Shown piece by piece: positions 9,367 to 16,444 of a stretch of 64,000 nucleotides of DNA. Positions within the stretch are counted from its first letter, which is position 1, and every line of letters starts with the position of its first letter. The stretch spans positions 4,037 to 68,036 of the forward strand of contig NZ_JAMXHT010000010.1 in assembly GCF_023955655.1 (NCBI RefSeq). Direction: 5' to 3'. The notes below the pieces were generated by a model. That model was not told where the DNA came from and made no database searches. It saw nothing but the letters and a program-made list of their open reading frames with translations. A program made the position numbers and the translations under genes. This DNA comes from Ralstonia soli. GTDB lineage: Bacteria > Pseudomonadota > Gammaproteobacteria > Burkholderiales > Burkholderiaceae.

Positions 9367-11103
9367 GTGTCCCCCAAGAAACACCTCGCTATCGCGGTGC
9401 TGTCCACGCTCGCATGTGGCTTGTCCATCCATGCGCACGCCGACGACGATGACGCACGCTACCCGCACGCCAAGCATGTCCTGCTGATCTCGGTTGACGG
9501 CCTGCATCAGGCTGATCTCGACTGGTATGTCGGCAGCTATCCGGGTTCCACACTGGCGCGTCTGGTGCGCCAGGGCACGTCGTATCGCGACGCGCGCACG
9601 CCGTTCCCGTCGGATTCGTTCCCGGGCATGGTCGGCCAGGTGACCGGCGGCAACCCGAAGACCACCGGCATCTACTACGACGACGCATACAGCCGCAGCC
9701 TGCTCCCCGCCGGCACCACGGCCGCCGATTGCAAAACCGGCCATATCGCCAAGCCGGGCGCAGAGGTGTTCTACGCGGAAGTCATCGCCCGCGATCCGAA
9801 CCGCCTCGACAGCGGCCAGGGCATCCCGGGCCTCTATGCCGATCTGTCGAAGATCTCGCAACTGACCGGCCGTGCGCAGGACCTGATTGATCCGGCGTTC
9901 CTGCCGGTGTCGCCGGTGACGTGCGCGCCGGTGTATCCGCACCAGTACCTAAAGGTCAACACGGTGTTCGAGGTGGCGCGCAAGCATGGGCTGCACACGG
10001 CGTGGTCGGACAAGCATGCCGCATATGAAATCCTCAACGGCCCGAGTGGCCAGGGCGTCGACGATCTGTTCGCGCCCGAGATCAACAGCTCGGTGACCGA
10101 CCCGTCGCTGCCGGCAGGCCCCGGCCCCGACTGGACCAAGGACAATACCAACACCCAGCGCTACGACAGCTTTAAGGTGCGGGCCGTGCTGAACTGGCTT
10201 GCTGGCCACGATCACGCCGGCAACGGCACGCCGGGCGTGCCTGCCATCCTGGGCATGAACTTCCAGGCTGTGTCGACCGCGCAGAAGCTGAACAAGTCGG
10301 CGTATTACCCCGACCCGTCGAACACCGCCAACAAGGTGATGGGCGGTCTGGGCGGCTACACCAACAACGGCACGGTGCCGGGCCCGGTGCTGCAGAGCGC
10401 GCTCACGTTCGTGGACAACAAGCTGGGCGAACTGGTCAAGGCGGCCGATCCGTCCAACACGGTGGTGATCGTGTCGGCCAAGCATGGCCAGTCGCCGACC
10501 AGCCGCGCCGATCTCACCATCGTCAACGACGGCGACATGATCGACGCGCTCAACTGCGCATGGGAAAAGTACGCTGCCACCTGCAAGGACGCGACCCTGC
10601 CGCACCTGGTTGCGCACGCGATGGACGACGACGGCATCCTGCTGTGGCTGAACGACCGTTCGCCCGCCGCGCTGCAGTTCACGAAGCAGTTCCTGCTCGG
10701 CTACTCGGGCACGGGCATCGGATCAGATGCAGCCGGCAATGCCATTGCCAAGCCGTTTGCGCAGGCAGGTGCCGCCCGCTTTGTGATGGGAGAGGAAGTG
10801 GCCGACTTCTTTGGCGTGAAGCCCAGCGATGACCGCGATCCGGATGTGCTCGGCATCGCGCAGCAGGGCACGGTATGGGCTGGCAGCAAGCTGTCGAAGA
10901 TCGCCGAGCACGGCGGCTTCCGTCCGGAAAACCGCCACGTGCCGATCGTGGTCTGGGGGGCGGGCGTCAACGCAGGCGTTGTGGATGAGCGTGTCGATAC
11001 CAACCAGATCGCCCCGACCATCCTGAGCGAACTGGGCCTCAAGCCGCACGAGCTGCAAGCCGTGCAGATCGAAGGTACGAAGCGTCTGCCGCATCTGCAT
11101 TGA
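9367..11103 (+). CDS. Secreted alkaline-phosphatase-superfamily phosphodiesterase/nucleotide pyrophosphatase
   Basis: The 578-residue protein has a signal peptide (cut after HAHA, about residue 24) and an alkaline-phosphatase-superfamily core. Visible motifs are the first metal segment LLISVDGLHQADLDW, a candidate nucleophile in TPFPSDSFPGM (Ser or Thr), and later metal-ligand segments VSAKHGQSP and AEHGGF. This fits the nucleotide pyrophosphatase/phosphodiesterase branch, whose members hydrolyse phosphodiesters or pyrophosphates outside the cytoplasm. The GTG start is set by AGAGGAG at 9355. The gene ends at a strong terminator. The substrate is unknown. Confidence 0.82.
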   Translation: MSPKKHLAIAVLSTLACGLSIHAHADDDDARYPHAKHVLLISVDGLHQADLDWYVGSYPGSTLARLVRQGTSYRDARTPFPSDSFPGMVGQVTGGNPKTTGIYYDDAYSRSLLPAGTTAADCKTGHIAKPGAEVFYAEVIARDPNRLDSGQGIPGLYADLSKISQLTGRAQDLIDPAFLPVSPVTCAPVYPHQYLKVNTVFEVARKHGLHTAWSDKHAAYEILNGPSGQGVDDLFAPEINSSVTDPSLPAGPGPDWTKDNTNTQRYDSFKVRAVLNWLAGHDHAGNGTPGVPAILGMNFQAVSTAQKLNKSAYYPDPSNTANKVMGGLGGYTNNGTVPGPVLQSALTFVDNKLGELVKAADPSNTVVIVSAKHGQSPTSRADLTIVNDGDMIDALNCAWEKYAATCKDATLPHLVAHAMDDDGILLWLNDRSPAALQFTKQFLLGYSGTGIGSDAAGNAIAKPFAQAGAARFVMGEEVADFFGVKPSDDRDPDVLGIAQQGTVWAGSKLSKIAEHGGFRPENRHVPIVVWGAGVNAGVVDERVDTNQIAPTILSELGLKPHELQAVQIEGTKRLPHLH

Positions 11104-11121
11104 TGCGGAACAGGCGGGCAT

Positions 11122-11155
11122 AAAAAAAACGCCGGGAATTTCCCGGCGTTCTTTA
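11122..11155. terminator. Bidirectional terminator
   Basis: A perfect stem (AACGCCGGGAA with TTCCCGGCGTT) has A residues before it and CTTTATT after it. It can therefore end the phosphodiesterase transcript from the left and the small Ala-rich gene's transcript from the right. Confidence 0.85.
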
Positions 11156-11168
11156 TTGCGCGATCGCC

Positions 11169-11447
11169 TTATTGCTTGGCGGGTTCAGCAGCCTTCGGCG
11201 CCGAAGCGGCGTCGGTCTTGGCTTCCGACTTGGCTGCAGCCTTGTGGGCCTTCTTGTGCGCGTGGTGCTTCTTCTCGTGCTTGGCTTCAGCCTTCGGGGC
11301 GGAAGCGGCATCGGTGGTCGCCGTCGTCGTGGCAGCAGCGGCCGGAGCCGGAGCGGCAGCCGGTGCGGAGGCGGCGCCAGCGGCGAACACGGGGGCTGCG
11401 AAGGCACCAGCAACGATCAGAGCGGCCAGGGATTGAGCGACTTTCAT
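11169..11447 (-). CDS. Small periplasmic Ala/Lys/His-rich protein, acid-shock (Asr)-like
   Basis: The 92-residue product has a clear signal peptide (cut after PVFA, about residue 22). The mature chain is almost entirely Ala, Pro, Thr and Ser followed by Lys/His/Glu stretches such as EKKHHAHKKAHK. The composition and layout resemble enterobacterial Asr acid-shock proteins, though low-complexity sequence makes homology hard to prove. The start follows TAAGGAG. It is transcribed divergently from a shorter protein of the same design, with repeats of a GTAAG motif between them. A role in acid or metal stress is an inference. Confidence 0.72.
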   Translation of the reverse strand: MKVAQSLAALIVAGAFAAPVFAAGAASAPAAAPAPAAAATTTATTDAASAPKAEAKHEKKHHAHKKAHKAAAKSEAKTDAASAPKAAEPAKQ

Positions 11448-11852
11448 GTGAGACTCCTTAAGCGGAAACAAGCGGGATATTGGCGGGACTCCAGATACAT
11501 GGATCTCGTCCCATTTGCGATCCATGCCTCCAAAAACGCCCCACATCGTGAGCCGGTGGACCGCCGTTTGTAAGCGATCTGCTGACGATGTAAGCGCGCG
11601 TAACACGGTAGGCGGCAGGTCACCCGACGTCTGTTGCGTTTGGTTGAGACACATCAAGACGGCGGCCGGCGCCTGCGCGTACTGTTGAGCTTCGGGTGGA
11701 CAAGCGCAGATGCGCACACCACGCTACGTGCAGATGCGTGCTCAAAGGCAGTCCCTGGCGCATTGCACAGTACGGGCGCGGGGGCGAACTGGATCACGCC
11801 TCACCCGATGGCAGAACGCGCCGCAACCTGGTCTCTTCCTAAGGACAACACG
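11448..11852. other. Intergenic region between two divergent Asr-like genes
   Basis: I can support no gene here. The stretch holds both divergent promoters and a phased set of GTAA(G/C) repeats near 11569-11604, described separately. Confidence 0.6.
11569..11604. promoter_or_regulatory. Phased direct repeats, possible response-regulator site
   Basis: The octamer TGTAAGCG occurs at 11569-11576 and again at 11589-11596, exactly 20 bases apart. A third related half-site, GTAAC, begins at 11600, ten bases further on. Direct repeats phased to the helical turn are typical binding sites of OmpR/PhoB-type response regulators. The site sits between the two acid-shock-like genes and could control both. 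Confidence 0.4.
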
Positions 11853-12065
11853 ATGAACAAGCTCCTGGCTGCCCTCGTGGCTGCACTCTTCAGCGCTGGC
11901 GCATTCGCGCAGGCTTCCGCTCCGGCGGCACCAGCCGCCGCACCGGCACCTGCCGCCTCGGAACCGGCGGCGGGCGAGAAGAAGGCACAGCATCACAAGA
12001 AGAAAAAGAAGCGCGACCACCGTCCAAGGATGCAGGACAAGAGCGCATACGGCGTGGGTGGCTAA
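11853..12065 (+). CDS. Small periplasmic Ala/Pro/Lys-rich protein, paralogue of the divergent Asr-like gene
   Basis: The 70-residue product has a signal peptide (cut after GAFA, about residue 19), then an Ala/Pro stretch and a strongly basic Lys/His run (HHKKKKKRDHRPR). It mirrors the larger divergent protein at 11169-11447 and probably arose by duplication. AAGGAC precedes the ATG, and a strong terminator follows, so it is a single-gene unit. The basic tail might bind acidic polymers, metal or protons; nothing in the sequence decides this. Confidence 0.68.
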   Translation: MNKLLAALVAALFSAGAFAQASAPAAPAAAPAPAASEPAAGEKKAQHHKKKKKRDHRPRMQDKSAYGVGG

Positions 12066-12103
12066 TCCACCCAAGGCACCCCGTCGATTTCTGCACACCA
12101 AGG

Positions 12104-12133
12104 CGCCGGCCCCTTACAAGGGGGCCGGCGTTT
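12104..12133 (+). terminator. Intrinsic terminator
   Basis: A 10-bp GC-rich stem (CGCCGGCCCC and its complement at 12121-12130) with a six-base loop is followed by TTT. It ends the small basic protein gene. Confidence 0.75.
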
Positions 12134-12171
12134 CGCTTTGTGCGGGCGAAAAAGAATCGCGTTAAAGTCGC

Positions 12172-12202
12172 TTGACTTAGAGTGCGCTCTAACTTCTAAG
12201 CT
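12172..12202 (+). promoter_or_regulatory. MerR-type promoter/operator
   Basis: A -35 box TTGACT (12172-12177) and a -10 box TAAGCT (12197-12202) are separated by 19 bases, the long spacer used by MerR-family promoters. Between them lies the inverted repeat TTAGAG-TGCG-CTCTAA, the usual operator position. It closely resembles operators of AdhR/NmlR-type regulators, which respond to aldehydes and electrophiles. It lies directly before the MerR gene, suggesting autoregulation. Confidence 0.75.
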
Positions 12203-12208
12203 CCGTTC

Positions 12209-12769
12209 ATGACCACCTTCCTGACCATCGCCCAAGTTGCAGCGGCCACCGGCCTGTCGACGCACACGCTGCGCTATTACGAGCGCATCGGCCTGCTCGA
12301 CAGCGTGCAGCGGCGCGACAACGGCCACCGTGTCTTCCGTGCCGAAGACATGACGTGGCTCGCCTTTCTGCTGCGCCTGCGTGAGACCGGCATGCCGATC
12401 GCGCAGATGCAGCAGTACGCCACGCTGCGGCGCCAGGGCGACAGTCTGGAGAGTGTGTCGGCACGCCAACGCCTGCTGGAAGAGCATGCGGCGGCGCTGG
12501 AAGCGGAGCTGCGCACGCGGGCCGAAACGCTGGCTGTGCTGCGCGCGAAGCTCGTCGTCTACGACGGCATCCGGGCCAGGATTGCCGCCGCAGAAAACGC
12601 ACAGGGCTCCGCTTCCTCATCTCCTAAATCGAAACACCCGCCGAAACGCCAACCGAACGAGGAAGCCCATGACACTGATCGCACAAGCCGCACCGCAAGC
12701 CGCAAACCACGCCAACCCGCAGGACGACCGCTACGCCCGGGGCTGGCAAAGGCTGAAGGAGGTCGATGA
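12209..12769 (+). CDS. MerR-family transcriptional regulator (AdhR/NmlR-like)
   Basis: The N-terminal winged helix (TIAQVAAATGLSTHTLRYYE, then RIGLL) and the following HRVFRAEDMTWLAFLLRLRETGM are characteristic of the AdhR/NmlR branch. A coiled-coil dimerisation helix spans about residues 85-130. The protein has no cysteine at all, so it cannot use the reactive-Cys mechanism described for some relatives. The final 50 or so residues are low-complexity and run 101 bases into the next gene. Homologues usually end near 130-150 residues, so this tail may have little function. It is co-transcribed with a CMD-family gene, as adhR is with yraC in Bacillus. Confidence 0.85.
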   Translation: MTTFLTIAQVAAATGLSTHTLRYYERIGLLDSVQRRDNGHRVFRAEDMTWLAFLLRLRETGMPIAQMQQYATLRRQGDSLESVSARQRLLEEHAAALEAELRTRAETLAVLRAKLVVYDGIRARIAAAENAQGSASSSPKSKHPPKRQPNEEAHDTDRTSRTASRKPRQPAGRPLRPGLAKAEGGR

Positions 12770-13142
12770 TGTGGCCGGCGAGCGTGTGGTCGAGGCCTTG
12801 GCCGACATCTCGCCCGACCTCGGCCGCTACATCGTCGAATTCGGCTTTGGTGACGTCTACAGCCGCCCGGGCCTGACGCTGCGCGAGCGCGAGGTCGCCT
12901 CCATTGCTGCGCTCACCGCACTCGGCAACGCGGCGCCGCAGTTGAAGGTGCACATTGCGGCAGGACTCAACGTGGGGCTCACGCGCAAGGAGATCACCGA
13001 GACGATCCTGCAGATGGCGCTATACGCGGGTTTTCCGGCGGCGCTCAACGGCATGTTTGCCGCCAAGGAAGTCTTCGCCGCTCACGACACCGAGGGCAGC
13101 GCGCCGGCCGGCGGATCGATGCGCCGCGAAACCAGCAACTGA
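12669..13142 (+). CDS. Carboxymuconolactone decarboxylase (CMD/AhpD-like) family protein
   Basis: The 157-residue protein carries one CMD domain: RYIVEFGFGDVYSRPGLTLR followed by EREVASIAALTALG, KVHIAAGLNVGLTRKEI and ETILQMALYAGFPAALN. It lacks a CxxC, so it is not an AhpD-type peroxidase. It is a paralogue of the authentic PcaC encoded at 33483, but sits with an aldehyde-type MerR regulator, so its role is more likely in electrophile or quinone stress than in aromatic degradation. The ATG follows GAGGAAG. The 3' end overlaps the convergent CorC gene by 61 bases. Confidence 0.82.
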   Translation: MTLIAQAAPQAANHANPQDDRYARGWQRLKEVDDVAGERVVEALADISPDLGRYIVEFGFGDVYSRPGLTLREREVASIAALTALGNAAPQLKVHIAAGLNVGLTRKEITETILQMALYAGFPAALNGMFAAKEVFAAHDTEGSAPAGGSMRRETSN

Positions 13143-14398
13143 TCAATGCGGTGGTTGTCGATATCGAGCACTTCAATACGCAGCGGCCCGATGTCGACGC
13201 TCTCGCTTTTCTTGGGAATGCGCTTGAGCGCGTAGATGACCAGCCCGGCAATCGTTTCGACGTGATGCTCGCCGGGCAGGTCGTCGAGGTCGAAGGCGCG
13301 CTTGACGTCGCCCAGCGGCGTGACGCCGTCGATCAGGCATGAGCCGTCATCGCGGCGCACGATCTGTTCGTCTTCGCCCAGATACAGGATGTCTCCCATC
13401 ACCGCGCCGACGATGTCGTCGAGCGTGACCACCCCCACCACCAGCCCATACTCGTTGACCACCGCGCCAAAGCGCTCGTGCATCTCGCGAAAGCGCGTAA
13501 GCGCCTGCGACAGGTTGAGCGTGTCGGGCAGCACCAGCAGGTTCTTGTCGTAGTGCTTGCTGATGTTGCGGATCACGGAAGACGATTCTTCTGACAGGAT
13601 CTGCTGCAGGATGTCCTTGGACGCAATGAAGCCGAGCACCGAATCGATGTCTTCGCGGCAGACGAGGTATTCGGCATGCGGCTGCGCGATGATCTTCATC
13701 TTGATCGCCTCCACCGGCTCGTCCACCGTGAAGTAGATCACCTCGTCGCGCACGGTCATCACCGAGGTGATGGTGCGCGATTCCAGCTCGAACACGTTCT
13801 CGATCATGGTCAGCTCGTGCTTGCGCAGCACGCCGGCTTCCGCACCTGCGCCCACCATGGCGGTGATGTCTTCGGTGGTGATCTGCTCCACGCGGTGCGT
13901 GGGCACGCCGAACAGCTTCAGGAACATGTCGGCTGCGCCATTGAATAGCCATACCACCGGACGCAGCACGCGCAGGCATGCCTGCATCGGGCTGATGATC
14001 GACATCGCGCAGCGCTCGGGGTAGAGCACGGCCAGGCGCTTGGGCAACAGATCGGCAAACAGGATGAACAGCCCTGTCACGATGACGAAACCGGCAATGC
14101 TGGCGATGCGCTCGGCGCGCGCGGCCGGGAGCCAATCGCCCAGCACGGCGGCCAGCGGCCCCGAGATATGGCTATCGCCGATGACACCCGCGAGGATGGC
14201 CACCGCATTCACCCCGATCTGCACCACGGTGAAGAAGTTGCCCGGCATGTCCTTGAGCTGCAGCACACGCAGCGCACGGGCATCACCGTCGTCTGCCAGG
14301 GTTTGCAGGCGCGTGCGCCGCGACGCTGTGAGGGCGATTTCGGACGCGGAAAAAAAGGCGCTGATCAGGATCAGCAGGACAAGGGTGAGGGCAGACAT
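13082..14398 (-). CDS. HlyC/CorC (CNNM) family membrane protein
   Basis: The 438-residue protein has an N-terminal DUF21 membrane domain (about four hydrophobic segments within residues 1-180, starting LTLVLLILISAFFSASEIAL), a pair of CBS domains (about 200-330) and a C-terminal CorC/HlyC domain (about 345-430, GDGSCLIDG-type fold, here RRDDGSCLIDGVTPLGD). Family members export or sense magnesium or cobalt and bind ATP-Mg through the CBS pair. I chose the Met at 14398 because it begins at the first membrane segment; an in-frame Met also lies at 14431. Confidence 0.88.
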   Translation of the reverse strand: MSALTLVLLILISAFFSASEIALTASRRTRLQTLADDGDARALRVLQLKDMPGNFFTVVQIGVNAVAILAGVIGDSHISGPLAAVLGDWLPAARAERIASIAGFVIVTGLFILFADLLPKRLAVLYPERCAMSIISPMQACLRVLRPVVWLFNGAADMFLKLFGVPTHRVEQITTEDITAMVGAGAEAGVLRKHELTMIENVFELESRTITSVMTVRDEVIYFTVDEPVEAIKMKIIAQPHAEYLVCREDIDSVLGFIASKDILQQILSEESSSVIRNISKHYDKNLLVLPDTLNLSQALTRFREMHERFGAVVNEYGLVVGVVTLDDIVGAVMGDILYLGEDEQIVRRDDGSCLIDGVTPLGDVKRAFDLDDLPGEHHVETIAGLVIYALKRIPKKSESVDIGPLRIEVLDIDNHRIDQLLVSRRIDPPAGALPSVS

Positions 14399-15049
14399 GA
14401 TGTCGGTTCGGCCGTCGCTGTTGCGCTGCACACGGGGATTGCTGCAGTCGTCATGCCGCGCGGCCGCTTGAAATGTGGCTTCGGACGATCATGGTGCAGT
14501 GCGAATCGCTTTGTCAAACCAGAACGTGAGGCGTGTACCGCAAACAATTGCCTATGTCCAGCGGCGGTGCTCGGACATCTGAAAAGTGGTTTGCCGCATA
14601 CCCGCAGCATGGGCGATACTTGCTCCCGTCGGACCATACTGTCCCATCAGCGTTGCGGGGCCTGCGTTTACAGGCGGCAATCGAGAAAGAAGACAGATGT
14701 CCGGCACGGCGCAAGCACAGGCGCCGCGCAAAGTCAGGTGCCGGCGTGGACCGGCCAGAGGGCAGCTTTGACGTAGAGGAGCGGGTCACGTGGATTCTCT
14801 TAGCGCGAGAAAACACACCGGTATGGCCATGGCGATCACGCGGCAGGCGGGATTGCAGATGGGGCGCTCGCCTCAATGTCATGCGTGGCACCTATCCAAC
14901 AGGTTCCCGTGCGTCGGGGGCCATATCTTCTGCGCCCGATTGCTCGGCGGCCCGCGCATATCGCGCCTTCGTAACGGGCCATCGGCCCGGATGCCGCGCC
15001 CGCTACCGGCCCCGTGGCAGCGTTCTGAACCGCATAACCATTCCATCCC
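14399..15049. other. 650-bp region upstream of the exopolysaccharide operon
   Basis: No recognisable gene lies here. The frames that are open have no known homologues and weaker third-position bias than the neighbours. The best candidate is the short reading frame at 14790-15053, listed separately. The operon promoter should be in this stretch, but I found no convincing sigma-70 or sigma-54 site. Confidence 0.5.
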
Positions 15050-15053
15050 ATGA
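14790..15053 (+). CDS. Possible small leader gene (87 aa), doubtful
   Basis: A GTG start at 14790 follows GAGGAG eight bases upstream, and the frame ends in TGA at 15051-15053, overlapping the ATG of the next gene as ATGA. The next gene has no ribosome-binding site of its own, so coupling to this frame is plausible. Against it, the 87-residue product shows no known domain, and only about two thirds of its codons end in G or C, lower than in the neighbours. It could be a chance open frame. Confidence 0.25.
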   Translation: MDSLSARKHTGMAMAITRQAGLQMGRSPQCHAWHLSNRFPCVGGHIFCARLLGGPRISRLRNGPSARMPRPLPAPWQRSEPHNHSIP

Positions 15054-16441
15054 CTTCCACGTCGCCTCGCATTGCCTCGATAGGGCCCGCCCAGCACGCG
15101 TTCGCTCACCAGAACGTCGAGGGTTGTGAATCCGTCACGAGCTTGCTTGCCGGCCCGCGGTACGACGTGGTGTTACTCAATTTGCCGGCGCCTCTGGCCG
15201 CGCAGGCATTGCGCGAATTGCGCCAGCATGCGCTCTACCGGTTCAACCTCATCTATTGCGCGCAGGCCGAAGACCCGCTGTGCGAAGCGCTCAGCGATGG
15301 TCCTGTACCGGTTGACCCCCAACAGCTGCTCGCGGAATTCCAGAACTGGAAGGAGCGGTATTCGCAGCTTGATGAACGTGTCCTGCAGGAGCGAGCTGAA
15401 GCGCGCCTGCTCGCGTGGCTGTGGCTGCGGCTGCCGCGACAGGTGCGGGCGGTGCGCAACCCGCAGGCGGCCGGGTACTACGAGTACCCGCTGCTCGCTG
15501 CGCTGACGGGTGAGGATCGGCGCGGCAGCCAGATGGTCTTGCTGCAGCTGGCGACCCAGCAGGGGTACCTGGCCGAAGGGGCGTTGATTGACCGCCTGCG
15601 CCTGTGTTCCAACTGCGGATCGGGGCGGCTCAACTACATCGACGTCTGCCCCGAGTGCCAGTCGATCGGCATCGCCCGGGAACCATCCCTGCATTGCTTC
15701 GTGTGCGGCCACGTCGGGCCGCAGGAGCGCTTTCTCAAAGACGGCGCGTTGCTCTGCCCGAACTGCATGACCCGCCTGAGGCACATCGGCAGCGACTATG
15801 ACCGGCCGATGGAAAACTACCGCTGCCGCGACTGCCGGGCGTTTTTCGTGGATGCGAAAGTTCAGGCCCGCTGTCTTGATTGCGGTGAAGCCCATGCGCC
15901 GGACGAACTGCGTGTGTTCGAGGTGCGCAACTACACGCTCACCGATTCAGGGCGACTGCATTGCCGGCAAGGTTTCGGGGCCGTGGCCAGCGAGCAGCTC
16001 AACGCGCTGGGCTTGATCAGCGTCGGCACGTTCCGTTATCTGCTGGACTGGCTGCTGCAATTGCAGGTGCGTCACGACGAGCCGTTGTTCTCGCTGCTCG
16101 GATTGCGGTTCGTCAATTTTGCCAAGGCGCTCGAAAGCCTCGGCGAGCAGCAGGCGACCTTGCTGGTCGATAGCCTTGTCGACCGCCTGCTCGAAGGCAT
16201 GCGCACGACCGATCGTTGCACGCGCACCAACGAAGAATGCCTGTGGCTGCTGCTGCCCTATACGGGTGAAGAGGGCCTGAATACCGTCAAGGGACGCATC
16301 TCAAAACTGGAGGAACTCTTCGCCGCATCGGGTGCGCACGAGATCGTGCTGCGGATGGCGGGCGTCACGGCGCCGGGCGGACTGCTCGAGGGCGAGAGCG
16401 CCGAACTGCTGATGGCGCGCCTGACTGGCGAACTGGACTAG
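15050..16441 (+). CDS. Zinc-ribbon protein with degenerate GGDEF domain (TackOD1-like), putative c-di-GMP receptor
   Basis: The 463-residue protein has three parts. Residues about 30-75 look like a worn receiver-type domain (YDVVLLNLPAP, FNLIYCAQ). Residues 186-278 hold six CxxC pairs (C186/189, C200/203, C216/219, C236/239, C259/262, C275/278), enough for three zinc ribbons; this resembles the TackOD1 output domain. Residues about 325-440 align with a GGDEF fold, but catalytic positions are lost: GGEEF is replaced by NEECL at 394-398 and the metal/substrate aspartates are absent. An RxxD I-site (R385-D388) sits exactly five residues before it, as in PelD. I infer that it binds cyclic-di-GMP without making it. 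It is the first gene of the polysaccharide operon, 3 bases before the synthase gene. Confidence 0.75.
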   Translation: MTSTSPRIASIGPAQHAFAHQNVEGCESVTSLLAGPRYDVVLLNLPAPLAAQALRELRQHALYRFNLIYCAQAEDPLCEALSDGPVPVDPQQLLAEFQNWKERYSQLDERVLQERAEARLLAWLWLRLPRQVRAVRNPQAAGYYEYPLLAALTGEDRRGSQMVLLQLATQQGYLAEGALIDRLRLCSNCGSGRLNYIDVCPECQSIGIAREPSLHCFVCGHVGPQERFLKDGALLCPNCMTRLRHIGSDYDRPMENYRCRDCRAFFVDAKVQARCLDCGEAHAPDELRVFEVRNYTLTDSGRLHCRQGFGAVASEQLNALGLISVGTFRYLLDWLLQLQVRHDEPLFSLLGLRFVNFAKALESLGEQQATLLVDSLVDRLLEGMRTTDRCTRTNEECLWLLLPYTGEEGLNTVKGRISKLEELFAASGAHEIVLRMAGVTAPGGLLEGESAELLMARLTGELD

Positions 16442-16444
16442 CCC

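Noticed and set aside
14533-15129. 198-residue open frame upstream of the polysaccharide operon
   Set aside because: Arg/Ser/Pro-rich with no domain, no good ribosome-binding site, and it runs into the real first operon gene.
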